A program made the translations under genes and the position numbers. The notes under the pieces are model-generated. The model made no database searches. It worked only from the letters and a program-made list of their open reading frames with translations, and was not told the origin of the DNA. From positions 6,533,001-6,597,000 of the forward strand of contig CM041553.1 in the NCBI GenBank assembly GCA_023238725.1: 64,000 bases of DNA, in the 5' to 3' direction. Positions 15,914 to 30,200 of this stretch are shown here, in pieces; positions within the stretch are counted from its first letter, which is position 1; each line of letters begins with the position of its first letter. The DNA comes from Scortum barcoo. Its lineage: Eukaryota; Chordata; Actinopteri; Centrarchiformes; Terapontidae.

Positions 15914-17774
15914 TTTTTCCTGTCGGTGGCTTTTTCTGATTGTCCGGTGACTTTTCCGCGGTGATGTGAGCGATAAAAGTTGCTTAAGTAATATCTCTCC
16001 CGGTGCGACGTCACGCCGATACGTAACTCTAAAAATGGGAGCAGCGCGCCTCCATGACAGGTGAGGCAAAACACGCTGCGGTTCGCTTGTTGCGCAACGA
16101 TGTGGAAGTCACACAAGCAGCTTTGAATGACAGCAGCGACAGAAACAATGATCAGATTGAATATTTTTTATGAGTTTATCACTCAGTAATGTGTTGTGTT
16201 GCTGCGTGTCTGAGGTCGCAGTAGGTGTGTGAGTTGAATTTGCCGCACACGGCCACACTCAAAATGGCGCTTGTGTAGCGCCGAGTGTGCGGAGTGTGTG
16301 GAGGGTGTGTGCCGACGCTCCTCCGGGCCATTGGCTGTTATAATAAGGTTTCATGTACAGAACGTGAGAGCTGCACACTTCTTTCATAAGTGACACTGAG
16401 GCTGACGGTGGAGGCAGCTGACCGCACACAACCACATTAAAAACAACCATGTAATGTTGTGGGCAGGTGGTTAGGAGGGCTGTGAGAGATGGAGCATATT
16501 CAACTACAATATTATGCATTTAAGTATGTAAAGAAACTTTTAAAAAACATGGCATTTAAACTATACATTTTAAATCTTAGGAATCTGTCTAGGCTGTTTG
16601 GAAGTACTATTAGTGTTGCCTTTACCATGCTAATGTTTGGTATCTTTTAGCACAACATAACCTATATGACCTGACAAATTTTTGTTTTCACTTTGACATA
16701 CTGTGAGATTGGACAACTAAAGAGATTTCATTACACAGTTGTGATTGGGAACTTTAAAGGGTTAAAAAAACAAATCAAAACAAACAACAAATCTACTAGA
16801 AACCAAATGTTCAAAAGTTCAGTGTGTCCATCGGCCTTATAGCCCCTGGACTTCAAAGAATAAAGACTTTTAACCTCCTGAGACCCTGCGTCCGCATATG
16901 AGAACATTACAGGACAAGACAAAGTACAGGACCACATTTATTTATTATACTTATTAGATCCTACTAATCCAAAATAGCTAGGAAAAGTAAAAAATGAACA
17001 CCAAACAAAAGCTTGGGTGTCAGGAGGTTGAAATTTAACCAGCTATTGTCGGTATTTCTTCTAGGTATCAAATTGTTAACACTGATGAGTTTACTCTAGA
17101 AGCTCCAGAAAATTACACATTGCCAGGAACATGTATTAATTGTTTTGTTTGTGTGACTGGTTGTCTGTAATTTTAGATGTGTCAAATGATGAGTTTCTTA
17201 AGAAACATGATAACACTGAATGCTTTTAAATTATTCATCCTTTTACCGGCACACCTGCACATGACACTTTTGTTGTCAAAGTTGTGGTAGGGCAGCTCAC
17301 CATCCAGCCAAGTGACTTATGTAAAAACACATGTCAGTAGTCTCTCCTGAATGTTCGACCTAAACAACACTCAGTAGCAGGTCAGTCGTTTCTCTGCAGT
17401 TATCATATTAACTTTTCACGAATCTTATGATGAAAAACATTTCCAGATGGTGGTAACTGTGCTCATCTTGTCATTTGTCCAGGTACATTGCTCATCCTGT
17501 GAACTGTAGTATCTCATGTGATGAGATAAACAGTAAAAAGAATAGTTTTTCCTTGCAGTCAAGGGGACTTTGCTCCAGTTGTGGGGGCAACATTTCACAC
17601 GGGTAATAATGTCATGCAACATAACACACAATAAAAACTCCATTAAGTAAAAGTCCTGCATTTGAGAATGTATTTAAGTAACTATATTCTGGTATAATCA
17701 ACAATTCAAGTATTAAAAGACAAATACTCATGATGAAGAATGTCTAAGATTTCAAGATTTCAAGAATGTATTAT
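15914..17774. other. gcdh upstream region and spacer
   Basis: On the minus strand, an exon-like end with donor GAAAAAG|gtactg at 15913/15912 could be the noncoding first exon of gcdh, spliced to the AG acceptor just before the ATG exon (15413). The stretch 15940-16340 is locally rich in CpG and holds an inverted CCAAT (CATTGGCTG near 16330), so it is the likely gcdh promoter. From about 16500 to 17770 I see AT-rich DNA with no gene. Confidence 0.45.
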
Positions 17775-17997
17775 GGGCGGCACAGTGGTGTAGTGGTTAG
17801 CACTGTCAATAAGCCTTACACAGCAAGAGGGTTTCCTCCCACAATCCAAAGACATGCAGGTTAGGTTAACTGACAACTCTAAATTGCCCCTAGGTGTGAA
17901 TGGTTGTCTGTCTTTCAATGTTACCCCACCTCTTGCCCAAGATAGCTGGGACAGGCTCCAGCACCCACTGCGACCCTGTGGTCAGGTTAGAAGATGG
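17775..17997 (+). repeat. SINE-like repeat with tRNA-like head, internally deleted
   Basis: The stretch opens GGGCGGCACAGTGGTGTAGT and continues with TTAGCACTGTC, a tRNA-like box A region. It later carries CAAAGACATGCAGGTTAG, TCTAAATTGCCCCTAGGTGT and GCTGGGACAGGCTCCAGCAC, blocks shared by a very common teleost interspersed repeat. The middle is shorter than in full-length copies. It abuts the LINE copy that starts at about 18000. Confidence 0.7.
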
Positions 17998-17999
17998 AA

Positions 18000-18899
18000 G
18001 AATGTATCACTTGTGCAACAATTTACATCAAGCAGTCACTGGCAATGAAATTCTTAAATCTCAGCCTCCCTAAACAATGCTAAAGAAAAATATTAACAAG
18101 AATAGAAACATTCAACAAAAAATAGATTAAGAAATAAAAATATGAAATTAAAAAAATATAAAATAAATAAAAGTACTAGAGTAATAAAATAAATAAAATA
18201 TAAATTATGCTATTAAAATATACATTTTACAACTAACTAATATACAACTAAACGGGTTCGGGCTCAAATGGGCTGTTCTGTCTGCTGCCATTGGCCAGAT
18301 TGGCCAGATGGCATTGATGTGCTGAGCAGCTTTCACCACCCTCTGTAGAGCCTTATGGTTGAGGGCGGTGCAGCTGCCAAACCAGGTGGTGATGCAGCCA
18401 GTCAGGATCCTCTCTATGGGTCACCTGTAGAAGCTGCAGAGGATCCTTGAGTCCATGTTGAGCCTCCGCAGCCTGCGGAGGAAGAAGAGCCGCTGTCTGG
18501 CTGACTTTGTGATAAAGTCAGTGTGATGAGTCCAGGTGAACAGGTCCTCGCTGATGTGAACCCAGAGGAACCTGAAGCTGCTGACTCTCTCCACCTGTAG
18601 TCCCGTTGATGGAGAGGGGGGCGTGTTCCTCTCTCTGCCTCCTCCTGAAGTCCACGATCAGCTCCTTTGTTTTGCTGACATTGAGATGGAGGTTATTGTC
18701 CTGACACCAAGGGAGGCCATGATGGTTTTGAATGTTGAACTGTAGTCAATGAACAGCATTCTCACATATGTGTCCCTCTGGTCCAGGTGGGAGAGGGCAG
18801 TGTGGAGGGTGAGGGCAATGGCATCTTCAGTTGACCTGTTGGGCCTGTAGGCAAACTGAAGTGGGTCCAGTGAGTCTGGGAGGGAGGAGGTGATGAACG
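18000..18899 (-). mobile_element. CR1/L2-group LINE copy, minus strand, internally deleted
   Basis: Read on the minus strand, this matches the LINE at 40648-43746. The 3' UTR lies at about 18003-18250 (for example ACAACAATTTACATC), the C-terminal reverse transcriptase region at 18253-18715, then a jump at about 18715-18725 skips the catalytic core and continues with the segment around the LFIDYSS motif to 18899. The element is dead: 5'-truncated, with the core deleted. It preserves the uninterrupted sequence CACATATGTGAGAATGC (18758-18774 as its reverse complement), which corresponds to the Tc1 insertion site in the other copy. Confidence 0.85.
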
Positions 18900-19464
18900 T
18901 ACATTATAGTTATATTACCATACATATTAAATTTATGGATCATTAGTCAGTGTAGAAAATTGCTATGTAAATTATTTCATTATTATTATTGTTATCATTA
19001 TTATGTTGAGCCACTTTTGAGTGCCTTATATTCTACTGGGTAGTTTAATCTATAATAATGAATCACATTTTATACACTAATTATAGGCTTTGTGTGGAAA
19101 AAAACAATGGAGGAAATAACAATGTTTCTCTCTCAACTGTGGAAGTATAAAGAAGAACAAAAACACTAAACTGAAGTATAAATACCTCTAAGCTGTATTT
19201 CTATAGTTAAGTTGGGTAAATGTAGGCTATTGCACCACTGCTGCTTGGATTTAATGGGTGTGCTTTTATTCACACGCCCACACACAAGGTGAAAAATAAA
19301 AATAAATTCAAACAATTCTCTCTGGTTTCACCTTAATAATGAAAGGCAAACAGATGATTTTACACATTTCCCTCTGGTGTCCATTAGACACACATCAGTC
19401 TTCCTAAACATCACACACATTCCAATGAAGTAGCAGCGAGACGAATGGTTTTGTCCCGCTCAGG

Positions 19465-19578
19465 CGCACTCTGATTGGCTGCGGCAGCTGTCCGTCACCG
19501 GGCGCCGCTCTCTCATTGGCTGTCTGTCCTCTCCGTCAGCCCGGAATGCGCCGTGCGGTGCTCCGCTCTGTTTGGGAT

Positions 19579-19622
<44 letters not shown>

Positions 19623-19728
19623 CTGTAGCCTTCAGCCACTGTTATTGATGTTTTTTTTCTCGACATTTCCATGGTAACTGTCCTGTCGAAGGTCTGACCA
19701 GCAGCGAGGAGCCGAGCAGTGTGTGAGA
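19465..19728 (+). promoter_or_regulatory. slc44a2: slc44a2 promoter and 5' UTR
   Basis: Two inverted CCAAT boxes (ATTGG at 19474-19478 and 19515-19519) sit in a CpG-containing stretch about 200-260 bases before the start codon of slc44a2. A (TC)n tract lies between them and the ATG. No TATA box is evident, which fits a broadly expressed TATA-less promoter; this is inference. Confidence 0.55.
19581..19619. repeat. (TC)n microsatellite in the slc44a2 5' leader
   Basis: Nearly 40 bases of perfect TC dinucleotide lie about 110 bases before the slc44a2 start codon. It falls in the presumed 5' UTR or core promoter. Confidence 0.95.
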
Positions 19729-21236
19729 ATGGAGCTGGAGGAGAAAAACCCGGACCCTAAATACGGTAAGAAAAGCTTTATGCCTCTGCTTTCTCCTCGA
19801 TCTTTTTGCTATTTCTTTCCTCCAAACGGGCGAAGAGATGGAAACAATGACTGGGAGAGAAGGAAGGGTGTGGACCTCATGGGTCTCATGCAGATCTGAA
19901 GTCATCCTCATCATCCACAGCTCGGTCTTTCTTTTTTATTTTAGAGGAGTTCTCATCTTTCGTCTCAGGGATATTTGCGTTGAGCTCATCTTTCATTTTT
20001 CCATTTGACAGAAAACAGTGAATGGAGGAAACATGCTGCTTGTATCAGGCGAGTTTTCCTCATTTGAGAAGGCTGTTTGACAAACCCAAAATGAAACCTA
20101 AACCACGCAGCTCAGCCGTGTTAATTATTGCTGGTGTATATGGCTCAGTGGTAAAGTTAAAAGAGACTGATAAAGAAAAGTAGGCTGCCTTCTTTACAGG
20201 TCTCAACAGGCTCATGATAAATGGGCCTCATATCCAGGTTATTCTGCTCTGCAGGAACACACTCCAGCAGGCCGCACAGGAGCAGCACAGAGTACATACT
20301 ATAATTGGTTTATTGTGTTTCCTCCCTGGTCTTGATGTTTTGTAGATTGACATATGGATATCTCATCCACAGATTCACACACATGCTCACACAAACATGT
20401 CCACCGATAATGATTGCTTTTGTTCGCACTGATTTTTTTTTCATCCTATGTACCTTCTATGGAAAATTCATCCTCCATGCCAGCCGAAGACATGACTCGT
20501 AGTTGATTCTTATGTGTGTGTCATCTTCTCCACCAGCACCAACTTTGCAGCCCGCAGCAGCCTGACGCTGTCTTTTTTGTGTCTGGGCTGGGCTGCTGTT
20601 ACTATGGACTGTTGAGTCATGAAGTTTTCACAACCGCTGTTGATCTTGCTTTAATACCCCCCTTGTCGGTGTTGTTACGTGAGAGGACGGCGGCATGCTG
20701 CTCAGAAGCAAACCACAGCCTTTGCCCTGGCGTTTTAGCGGGACTAATGCTGTCTGACTGTTGAGGTGTTCCTCCTTTTTTCACAATGTTGGCTGCTCCC
20801 AACAGCACACACCCACAAATCCCTAGTGCACATCCTCTTCAGTCAATCCATGGAGCTCCCACTGCAGAGCAATTCCTCGTTGACTTTCCGTTACCATGTA
20901 AACAGTTCTTTTTCCTCGCCTTCCCTCCCCCAGTGAAGGCTTAAAGGTCAAAAACCACAGCCCTTGTGGAGTAGAAGTAAAGCTTTGTACGATTCAAACA
21001 CACAATACACATTCCAGCTCACTCGTATTCTATACAGCAATTTTTATTAGCCCAGTCTGAGCCGTGAGCCCAGCACTGGTTGCCTTCTCCTGCTACTTCT
21101 ACATCTTCCCTCCGTCTGCGCTGCAGCCTGCACTGCCCAGACTGCATTCAGCCTTGTCTGCTCTACCCAAACAGCAGACACAGTCAAGAGGCTTCCAGTC
21201 AATATCAAGCTGGCAAACACTCAGATTCATTACCAC

Positions 21237-21281
<45 letters not shown>

Positions 21282-24200
21282 TGTTCACACGAATCACATG
21301 AGCACACACGGAGACGCCGCTGCTCAGTGTTTCACAATGAGCGCCTGTCATTTGGACTGTGGCTGTTGGTTTGGGGAAATCAGACAAACTGTCGCTGTTT
21401 GATCCAAGCAGTTCTGTGAGGAGTAGGGAGAGACAGCGATCCGAGCCAGTGATTGTCACTTTTTAAGTGTTTCTCTGCTAAAGAAGACTTTAATGTTTAG
21501 TGCTTTCCACTTTTCTTTGACAAGTATGTAGGCCAGTGACCTCATTAGTTGCTGTCCAAAGGGAATTGTTTTGAAGCAGTGACAGCTGTTAGATACAGCT
21601 GTAGAGCTGTAGTACATACAGTCCACGTACATTCCCATCAAGTCCCTTATATTAATTATTTTCTACGAAGAGGAAGATGGAAATGTGAGGAGTAAGAGCA
21701 AATGAGACCAAATGTACTCAGAGTGTCTGCTCACACACACACAACCACAGTGCCCACTAACCCATTAAGGTAGCCAGGAATGGGTTCATCTGATAACCCC
21801 TCTGGGCCCATTAGTGAATTACGTCAGTCTTGACATCATCACTTCCCCTACACACACACACACACACACACTCACTCACTCACTCACCAACTCACTCACA
21901 CACACACACACAACCTAGCTAGAAACCTCATATTATCAACGGAAGTAGCATACATACATTTGTTTCCTTACATTTTTTTAAAAACATCAAGACCACAAAA
22001 GTTTGTCTGATGTTTTGTCTCCACACAGACCTGAATGTGGACTGAGACTGTCTGATTTATCCTGCGGGTTTTCACCATCAGGGCGCCTGGAGTATATAGT
22101 GAACTAATTGAGGAACCCAGGCTACACTAATCAGAAAAAAATGACAACATTTACACCTTTTAAAGAAATCTCTGATTAAAGGTACCACATTTAGTGAGGT
22201 TAGCCTCCACTATCACATTCATTTTGCCAATTACAAAAACAAACAAGACAATTTACAACATTTGGCAGCCTTTAACCAACAAATCTGCTGGACCGCTTCT
22301 CAGCACAATCAGAGATTGTTTTATGGCACAAAGCAGGCGGCTCTAATGGAGCTGTGTCTCTCACATCCGCAGATGGTCCTACAAGTGAAAGGCTGATGGA
22401 AAAATCACTTTCACTGTTTATCAGGCTCAGTAAAGCAAAAGAGGAAATGTATGCACCCAGAGTGATGGCAGCGGGAGTAAAACCAAACGGCAAACAGCAG
22501 GCCCCTCTACATTTTTTTTATTAGTTACTATGCAAACAATGTGAAATAAAGCTGTTTCTGAGTGCAGCCTCAGCATTTCCGTACAGCTTTTTCAGAGGTA
22601 ATTGTACCACAAGCAGTATTTGCCTGTTTTAAAACAACAACCCATTAAGTCAATGCATAGATAATAACATCATCAACATATATGCACACCAATAAGTAAT
22701 AAGTGTTACAGTAAATAAACACCAAAGATAATATCGTGTATCTGTAATTGTGCCTCCATTATATAATTTGTACATCCAACAGCACTGATGAGTTTAACTT
22801 TAAAATGTCCCACTCAGCACATGTCTTTGTCATCTTTCCCTAGTAACTAAATGTAAAGTAAAATGTTTAGTTTTGCGAAATATTGACGTTATTACAGAAA
22901 GTTTGATGAGAAGACTGATACTACTCTCTATAAGCATACAGCTGGCTAATTATCTTAGCTTAGCATAAAGACTGGAAACGGGGAAACAGCTAGCCTGGCA
23001 CCTCTATACCACATTAGTTTCACTTGCTGGACTATTTCTTGACTCTGGGAAGTTATTGTTCCCCTGCCAAGAAATAGTGTGACACGTAACCACTGGTAAA
23101 ATGGTGAATTACCATTTTTATATTAGATATATGATATACAAGATGTCCATGAATGAGCTTAAGAAGAGCTGGTAGGGAAATCTTGTGGTATGTAACATGC
23201 ATGAGGTCAATAGTCAGTATTGTATTTCATAACATCCTGTCAGTCTGTCACATGGCAGCGGAAGTGGGCAGAGCAGATTATTGGCTTGTGCCAACAGAGA
23301 GCACGTCTTATCTTTGATATGCAGTTCAGCTTGCAGCCTCGCATGTGTCAGACACGCACAACGCTTCATAAACCAACTCATTGTCTTGGCAAAAACATTT
23401 CCAGAAATCTTTGTTCATTGTTCAACAAATTAGCGATGTAAAGTTTGCTTATGAAAGCACTTTGAAGGGAATATGTGACAAGCTGGAAAACAGCTGAAAT
23501 TAGAAACAGGAAGCTGTGAACACATTGAGGGGTAAATTGATGAGTGTTAAAAAAAGAAACTGTATAGTGGTAGTATAGTTTAATGTGTTTGGTAGTGTTT
23601 ATCAAAAGCTGTGTCAAAGGCTGTGCTGGTATTTTTTGGGCATGTGACTCCTGTGGACACGGTTCAAGTGTGAGCTGCTGCACACTGTAAAGCAGCTGCA
23701 CAGGAAGCAGTGAGCGCATAAATCATGTTGATTCAGTTGACTGAGCTGAAGCCTGAAACAACTGTTGTGATGGTGGAGTTAAACACTGTTTTGATATCAG
23801 AACTTAGTCAGATGTCTTTAGTCAATTCACAGGCGCCACAAATCTTTGTTGCTCTCACTGCTCCTCCCTCAATTCCCCCATCAATACTGTTTTTGCAGCA
23901 ATTCCCCCGACAAGCCCTGAGTGAAGAGAGGGGCTGGAGAGAGAGAGAATGGGGGGGTGGCGAGAGGTGGAGGCAGAGCTTTGAATACACTGAAAAGAGG
24001 GAAGTGAAGAGTGAGAGGTCGGAGGACGCAGGCCTCATACAGGAAGGGGACGTAAAGCAGCTGCCACACACAACATACTGTTAAAGACTGTTACTCTATG
24101 ACAGAAACAGAGAGAGAAATAACGCCGGAATGACAAAATACAAAAGACAAGGTACTGTAATAGAAATTTATTGTCTTGGTGTCATTGTTCAAGTTCCTCA

Positions 24201-27200
24201 GATAGACCACTGCTGGACTGACTATTGGTTAATGGGCTGCTTTAAGTCAAATATTACCTGGAGCAGCAACAGACCATACTATAAATGATTAAGTCCAGTG
24301 ACATCTTTCTGATTGTGCCACTTGCCTCTCTGCAGCGTGTGGGCAGAGGGTGTGTATATCCTATGTGAGTGTGTACTGTGTCGAAGCACAACAAGTAGCT
24401 GGGCCCATCTCTTACTCCCACTCTCCGTCTGTAGCCGAACATTTAAAGAACAGTTTAATGCTGTTTCATCACATGAATTGTCATGAAGGGTGCGGCTGAC
24501 ACTTACAGTAATGTGACAGGATGCATGATATTTCAAAACTTGGCATCGAACAAGAGCAGATTGTGTTTACTCAGTTCTTCACCAAGCTGATTTCCTGTGC
24601 AGAAGATATTTCAAGGTGTCATTTAGATGCCTGAAAGTGACTGACCAGCATGTTCATTGTTCAAAATGTTGGCTCGTGTGTGTTAGCACAAGATGATCTC
24701 ACGTGCAGGCAGAGTGGGCTCAATCGACATTTCTCTCAGCCGCGTCTGAGGTGTTTCCATGGTGGCTGGCAATGTCCACAGGGAGCTCACTGTCGCCGGG
24801 GAGCCATTTTGTGGGTTGCTAGGCATGGCAGTCAGGCAGGAGAATCCTTTTGTTCTGGAGAGTGTCCAGTCGTTGTCAATACATGAGCTTACACTTAAAT
24901 GTTGTGTTCATGTGTATCTCCAGCACGCAAAGTGCTCTCACACACTGATTTTACTCCTGCTCTCTAATGCAGATACTATTACATATTAAAAATGTATAAG
25001 TTTAGTGTGAATTATTTCACAGATTCTCTGTGATAATTCAAGAAAGAATGTCGGTGTACATCTCTAATGTTCTGAAGCTTATTTATAGCTCAGTTTCAGT
25101 TTTGATCACTTTTAGTGACACAAACAAAGCCATATAACCACCATGACAATATAAACACTTCAAAAGTACTAATGGAAAGCTACAGGATTAAACTGTGTTT
25201 TTTTTAATCGCGGTAACAGTACAGATTCAGGAAATACAATGACAAAGAGAGATGGATGAGGTGAAGTGAAGTTCCCCAGAAAGAGACGTCACGGTCATAT
25301 AGTATGTCTTAACCATTCAGACACCAGATGTCTGATTATTGATCAATGTTAAGAGGAACTTTAACCTTCTTTAGTACCAGTGAGTAATAAAATGCAGACA
25401 TATCTGTAATACTGTTTGAGAACAGTAATTGTGTGGAGAGGTGCTGGAAATTAGGTCATTATAAGAATGTATAAGCATTGCAGTTGCATATTCACATTTT
25501 TAGTTATAAAGCTGTAGTTGCTTACTATTCTACAGACTGTTATTCAATATTATTGTATTGTCATCATTCATTGGAATCTTATCATGATGGTATAGTCATA
25601 TAGCTTCACCATTTAAGAAAAAAATAAGTTGTCCAAATTTGTGATTCCAAGCACATTTTAATTAGACACTACCACCGGAGATTCAGCAGACCGCGGAGGC
25701 TTTCACAATCCCCCCTCTGTTGCCAAGGAGACGGAGGAGGCATCGTGTAAACAAAAGTGGGGCAAGAGGGGCGGCCTGCGTGCTAGGCTACAAGCTAACC
25801 CATAACAGACCGGCTCTTCGCAGTCTCTTCCTCACAAACAAACGCCAGAGATCACTCGTCAACAAAATGGACGAGATGAAGCTGAGGATCGTCTCTGCAA
25901 AGATCGACAGCTGCGTGGCGATTGTTACCGAGACGCTCTCTTCTCCGGGTGGACAGGACCTGCAGCCTCAGAGAAACACAGAGGAGCCGTCTACATATCA
26001 CCGCGAAGCTAATGCTAAATTAGCACTGGAGGAGCTGTACTGCATGATCAGTCTGCAGATGAACAACAATCCAGAGGCGGCTGTGATCGTGGCCGGAGAA
26101 CTTTAACCACGTCGGGTTGGAGGCAGTTTTCCCCAAATTCCATTGACCCACCCCTCCATTGTACATTGCTGCTGCAACTTTGGATCTTTGGATGTTTGTG
26201 TACATATTACATATTTTTATATTGATGGTTATCTTGAGGTGATGTTGATGTGAAGATGAAGAAGAAGACTCCGCCGACGCTGTATTACTTACATATAAAG
26301 TTTATTGCAAGAAGACACAGCATCTATACAAGCAGTGCACATTGCTTGTGAGAGGTTCCCTGCCAAATATGAATCCCCTCTCTTCCTATGTTTTCTATGG
26401 GTTTATATAGTGAAGTTGTTTTTCTCACCTTTGACCCCTCACATCAGTTAACCAAATTAAGGGACCCTTAAGCTCATCCTATAGGCAGCCAGGGCCCCAG
26501 CCCCATATGAACATCCTGCTATAATCTAATTTCCTACCATTTCCTGTGAGTCTGTGGACCTCCAGATACTTCATTTCCCCCCTTCGAGACTACACATAGT
26601 CTCGAAAAAACAACAAAGAAATATCACAAACATATACATATTACAATAACTGAATAGTTCCTCCAATATATGTCTCCATTTTAACACTACTACAAATTTA
26701 TGGAGTGTGAGAGCGAAAAACCCATCTGGCAACCTTCTTTCTTAAAATCCCTCAAACAAGCTAATTCTAATAGTAATACATAAAAATGCATGCACAAATA
26801 CATAAAACATTTCACAGGTGTAGTGGCACTTGTTCTGAGATGAGCAGTACACATGCAGTACACATCTTCTTGGACTTCCTCTGTCATTGTCCAGGTGTAG
26901 ACGTCTGAGTCCCTTCTCATAATATTCCGCCCTCTCTGATGTCCTGGGAGGAAAGAAAAAACACCAATCAGTATCGTTGTACAGAACTTACAAAAACATC
27001 TCGTAACATCTCTTCTGGAAATGTTTAAACGCTGTACTTTAATTCACTCATCATAATATCACCTTTACCATTTCCCCTCCTTCAAAGAATACACATTCAA
27101 AATTGATATTTCTCCACCAATTGAACTTCCATTTCCACTTCTGCAACACCATCAGCATCAGATCTATTACACTTACAGGGAAGAAATACTAATTTCCCCA

Positions 27201-30200
27201 AGCTCAGCTTTAACCACAGTCCTCTCAGGAGGTGTTGTAGACATCACCTGAGGTTTCTCACTAGGACCTCATACCTTTTTGGTCTGACCCTTTTACGAAC
27301 TGGTCTTGGACTCCTTCGCGTACTTCGCAGTGGAGTCGCAGTCCTTCGACACCTTTGGCGCTTCACTCTGCCCTGAAACAAAATCTTCTGTCTCTGGGAC
27401 ATATTGGAAGTCAATTTCACTGAATTTTCCTCCCTGTCCATTATCTGCATCAATATCTCCGGCATCATTAAAAACAGACACACCATTAATGCTAATGGAA
27501 GTGCAGCTATCCAATTTAAACCCAGTATGTTGACAAATCTTAAGAATACGGTTCTTCAAGACACCATTCATTTTCTCACAAATCCCTTGGCTTTGTGGAT
27601 GGTAGACTGCTCCAAGACGCTGTTTAATTCCCAATTTTTGTAAAATCAGTTTTACTGTTTTATCCACGAACTCTCTTCCATTATCCGAAGAAATTCGATC
27701 AGGAAGTCCCCACCTGCTAATAACTTCCCTGCACAAAAACTTGGCAACCGACTGAGCGTCTTTACGCTTAGTTGGACAGGCCTCAGGCCAACGTGAAAAT
27801 CTATCAACAACAACCAGCATATATCTTTTCCCTTCAACTGGTTTAATCATGTCCACAAAGTCCACAACTAGCTCACGCATCGGACCCTCTCGGAGTTGGA
27901 ATGTAACCAGGAGGAACCATTACTCCCCTCTGGACATTGTTTTTCAGACAGATAGTACACCTGCTGATAACATGATCAATTTGTTCCAACAAATATGGTG
28001 CCCAAAAACCATACTCTTTCATGATTTTTCTTTTCACCTCCCCCCTTGCAACATGAGCTAACCCATGGGCTTCCTGAATCATCAGACCTAACAGGTCTGT
28101 GGGGGCTACAATCAGTCCCTCATGATTTCTCCAGAGGCCAGTAGAATCTTGAGATGCACCTCGATCTTTACACAGCTGCTTATCTACTGCAGAAACAGCT
28201 TCCTGCATTACAATTACATCTCTAGATGTAATCTTATCTTCCAAGTCCACTTCATGAGTTACCAGAAGGACTTTTCCCAATTTATCTGCCCCAGTAACTG
28301 CTTTAGCAGCTTCATCGGCAGATTTATTGCCTTGTGTGACTCTTGATGCATCCCATTCTATGTGCTGCACACTTAGCTATTGCTATCTCCTTAGGTCTCA
28401 TCATAGCATGCAACAGCTTCATTATTTGAGCATGATGTTGTATTGGAGAGCCATCTGTTTTCTTAAACCCTCTATTCTTCCACACTGCTCCAAACAAGTG
28501 ACATACATTATGAGCATACATGCAGAATCTGTATATATTGTCACTCGCTTGTCTTCTGCTAGCAAACATGCTTCAGTTAACCCCACAAGTTCAGCAAGTT
28601 GCGCAGATGCAGGCTGTGGTACCAATCCAGCTTTCACAACAACAAAACCATTTCCTTCAGCTTTCACTACTGCATAGCCAGCACTCAACTTGTCTCCCAC
28701 ACGATAACAAGATCCATCTGTCCAATACTCCACATCTGCCTCCTGCAATGGAAGAGCTTGCAAATCTGATCTCAACCTTGAATATCTTTCTGCTTCTTGA
28801 ACACAATCATGTGGCTCCCCATCTTCTGAGGTTGGCAAATACTCAGCTGGATTCACTGTTACACACCTTACTAAGGTCACATCTTCCTGCTCCAGAAGCC
28901 TATGATAATCTCTGTGTCTGGGCATAGTCAGTGTGTATTTACCATAATTCAGGAGATTTCTGAGACTATGATGAGTAAGAATTGTCACTGGATAACCCAT
29001 CGTGACAGATGACGCCTTTTCATACATCAAATAGACTCCCACCAATGCTCTATAACATAGTGGTAACCCTAGTTCCACTTCTGAATAGGCTGTAGAGTAG
29101 TATGAAATAGGTTGAGGAGTTGTCCCCGTACCTGTCGGCTGACAAAGAACTGCACAAGCATATTTACCCCCAGTTGATGTAGACACATACAACAGAAAAT
29201 TCTTAGAATAATCTGGAAGTGCTAATGCAGGAGCTTCTTGCAATCTCTGCTTAATAGTCTCAAATGCAACCAACCCATCCTGCGTCCAGGAAAGATTACA
29301 ATGCAACTGAGCATTAGCAGTGTCTTTAATCATTGCTCTCAGAGGCCCTGCTAAACTAGCATAGTCCTCCACCCATGCTGAAGAATAGCCAGCTATGCCA
29401 AGAAATGTCATCATCTCTTTAACTGTTCTGGGTTTTGGGGCCTTACGAATAGCTTCTAAGTGACTAGGAGATATACTTCTATGTCCCTTTGATATAGTTT
29501 GACCCAAATAGAGGCTTTGTGTCCCCTTTCTGACCTGTAAAAATTTGATTGACTTTCTCCTGGCAATACTGCAACTTCTTCTGAGAGGCTTTGTGTCCCC
29601 TTTCTGCCAATATCTGTAAAAATTTGATTGAGTCCTTGTGGCATGTTTCCTCATCAGGTGAACAAATAATAATATCATCCACATATTGTATCACCGTACT
29701 TGTCACTACCTGATTAATCCCTGTCAGGTCTTCTCTCAACACTTTATTAAAAATGTGAGGGCTATGTTTAAACCCCTGTGGCAACCTTGTATACTCATAA
29801 AACTGTCCATTGAATGTAAATCCAAAAAGACCTCGGCTCTCAATACTAAGTGGAACACTAAAAAACGCACCACATAAGTCTAGTACTGTAAAATATGCCT
29901 GCATCTGGAGGAATTTGAGCCAACAAAGTATGAGGATCTGGCACTTCTGCTGGAAAATCGGCTACTACCTCATTTACTGCTCTTAAGTCATGAACCAGGC
30001 GATATGAACCATCCGGCTTTTCCAACGGCAACAAAGGCGTATTACACTGAGGATTCTGTGTCGTCTTCAAAACACCTGCTTTTACAAGTCCTTCAATTTG
30101 AGGTTCAGTTCCTTGAATTGCTTCCTTTTTCAGTGGATACTGACTCTGCCAAGGCTTATATTCTAAATTCTGTCCTCGAATAATTACTGGACATATCTTC

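Larger units (their letters stand above)
19766..25668 (+). other. slc44a2: slc44a2 intron 1, left part
   Basis: This is intronic sequence before the nested transposons. It holds CA tracts at 21241-21279 and about 21849-21912 (the latter mixed with CTCA units) and an interspersed repeat at 22866-23190. Open frames here are short, lack domains, and several read through CA repeats; none is supported as a gene. Confidence 0.6.

Noticed and set aside
25720..26106. A 128-residue frame that could be taken for a host gene
   Set aside because: Its text matches the start of a LINE endonuclease ORF, is frameshifted at the DFNH motif, and continues into transposon sequence.
27244..27486. Possible envelope or accessory frame of the retrovirus
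   Set aside because: It is short and Arg-rich, and shows no signal peptide, membrane segment or envelope motif; it is more likely a frame-shifted end of pol.
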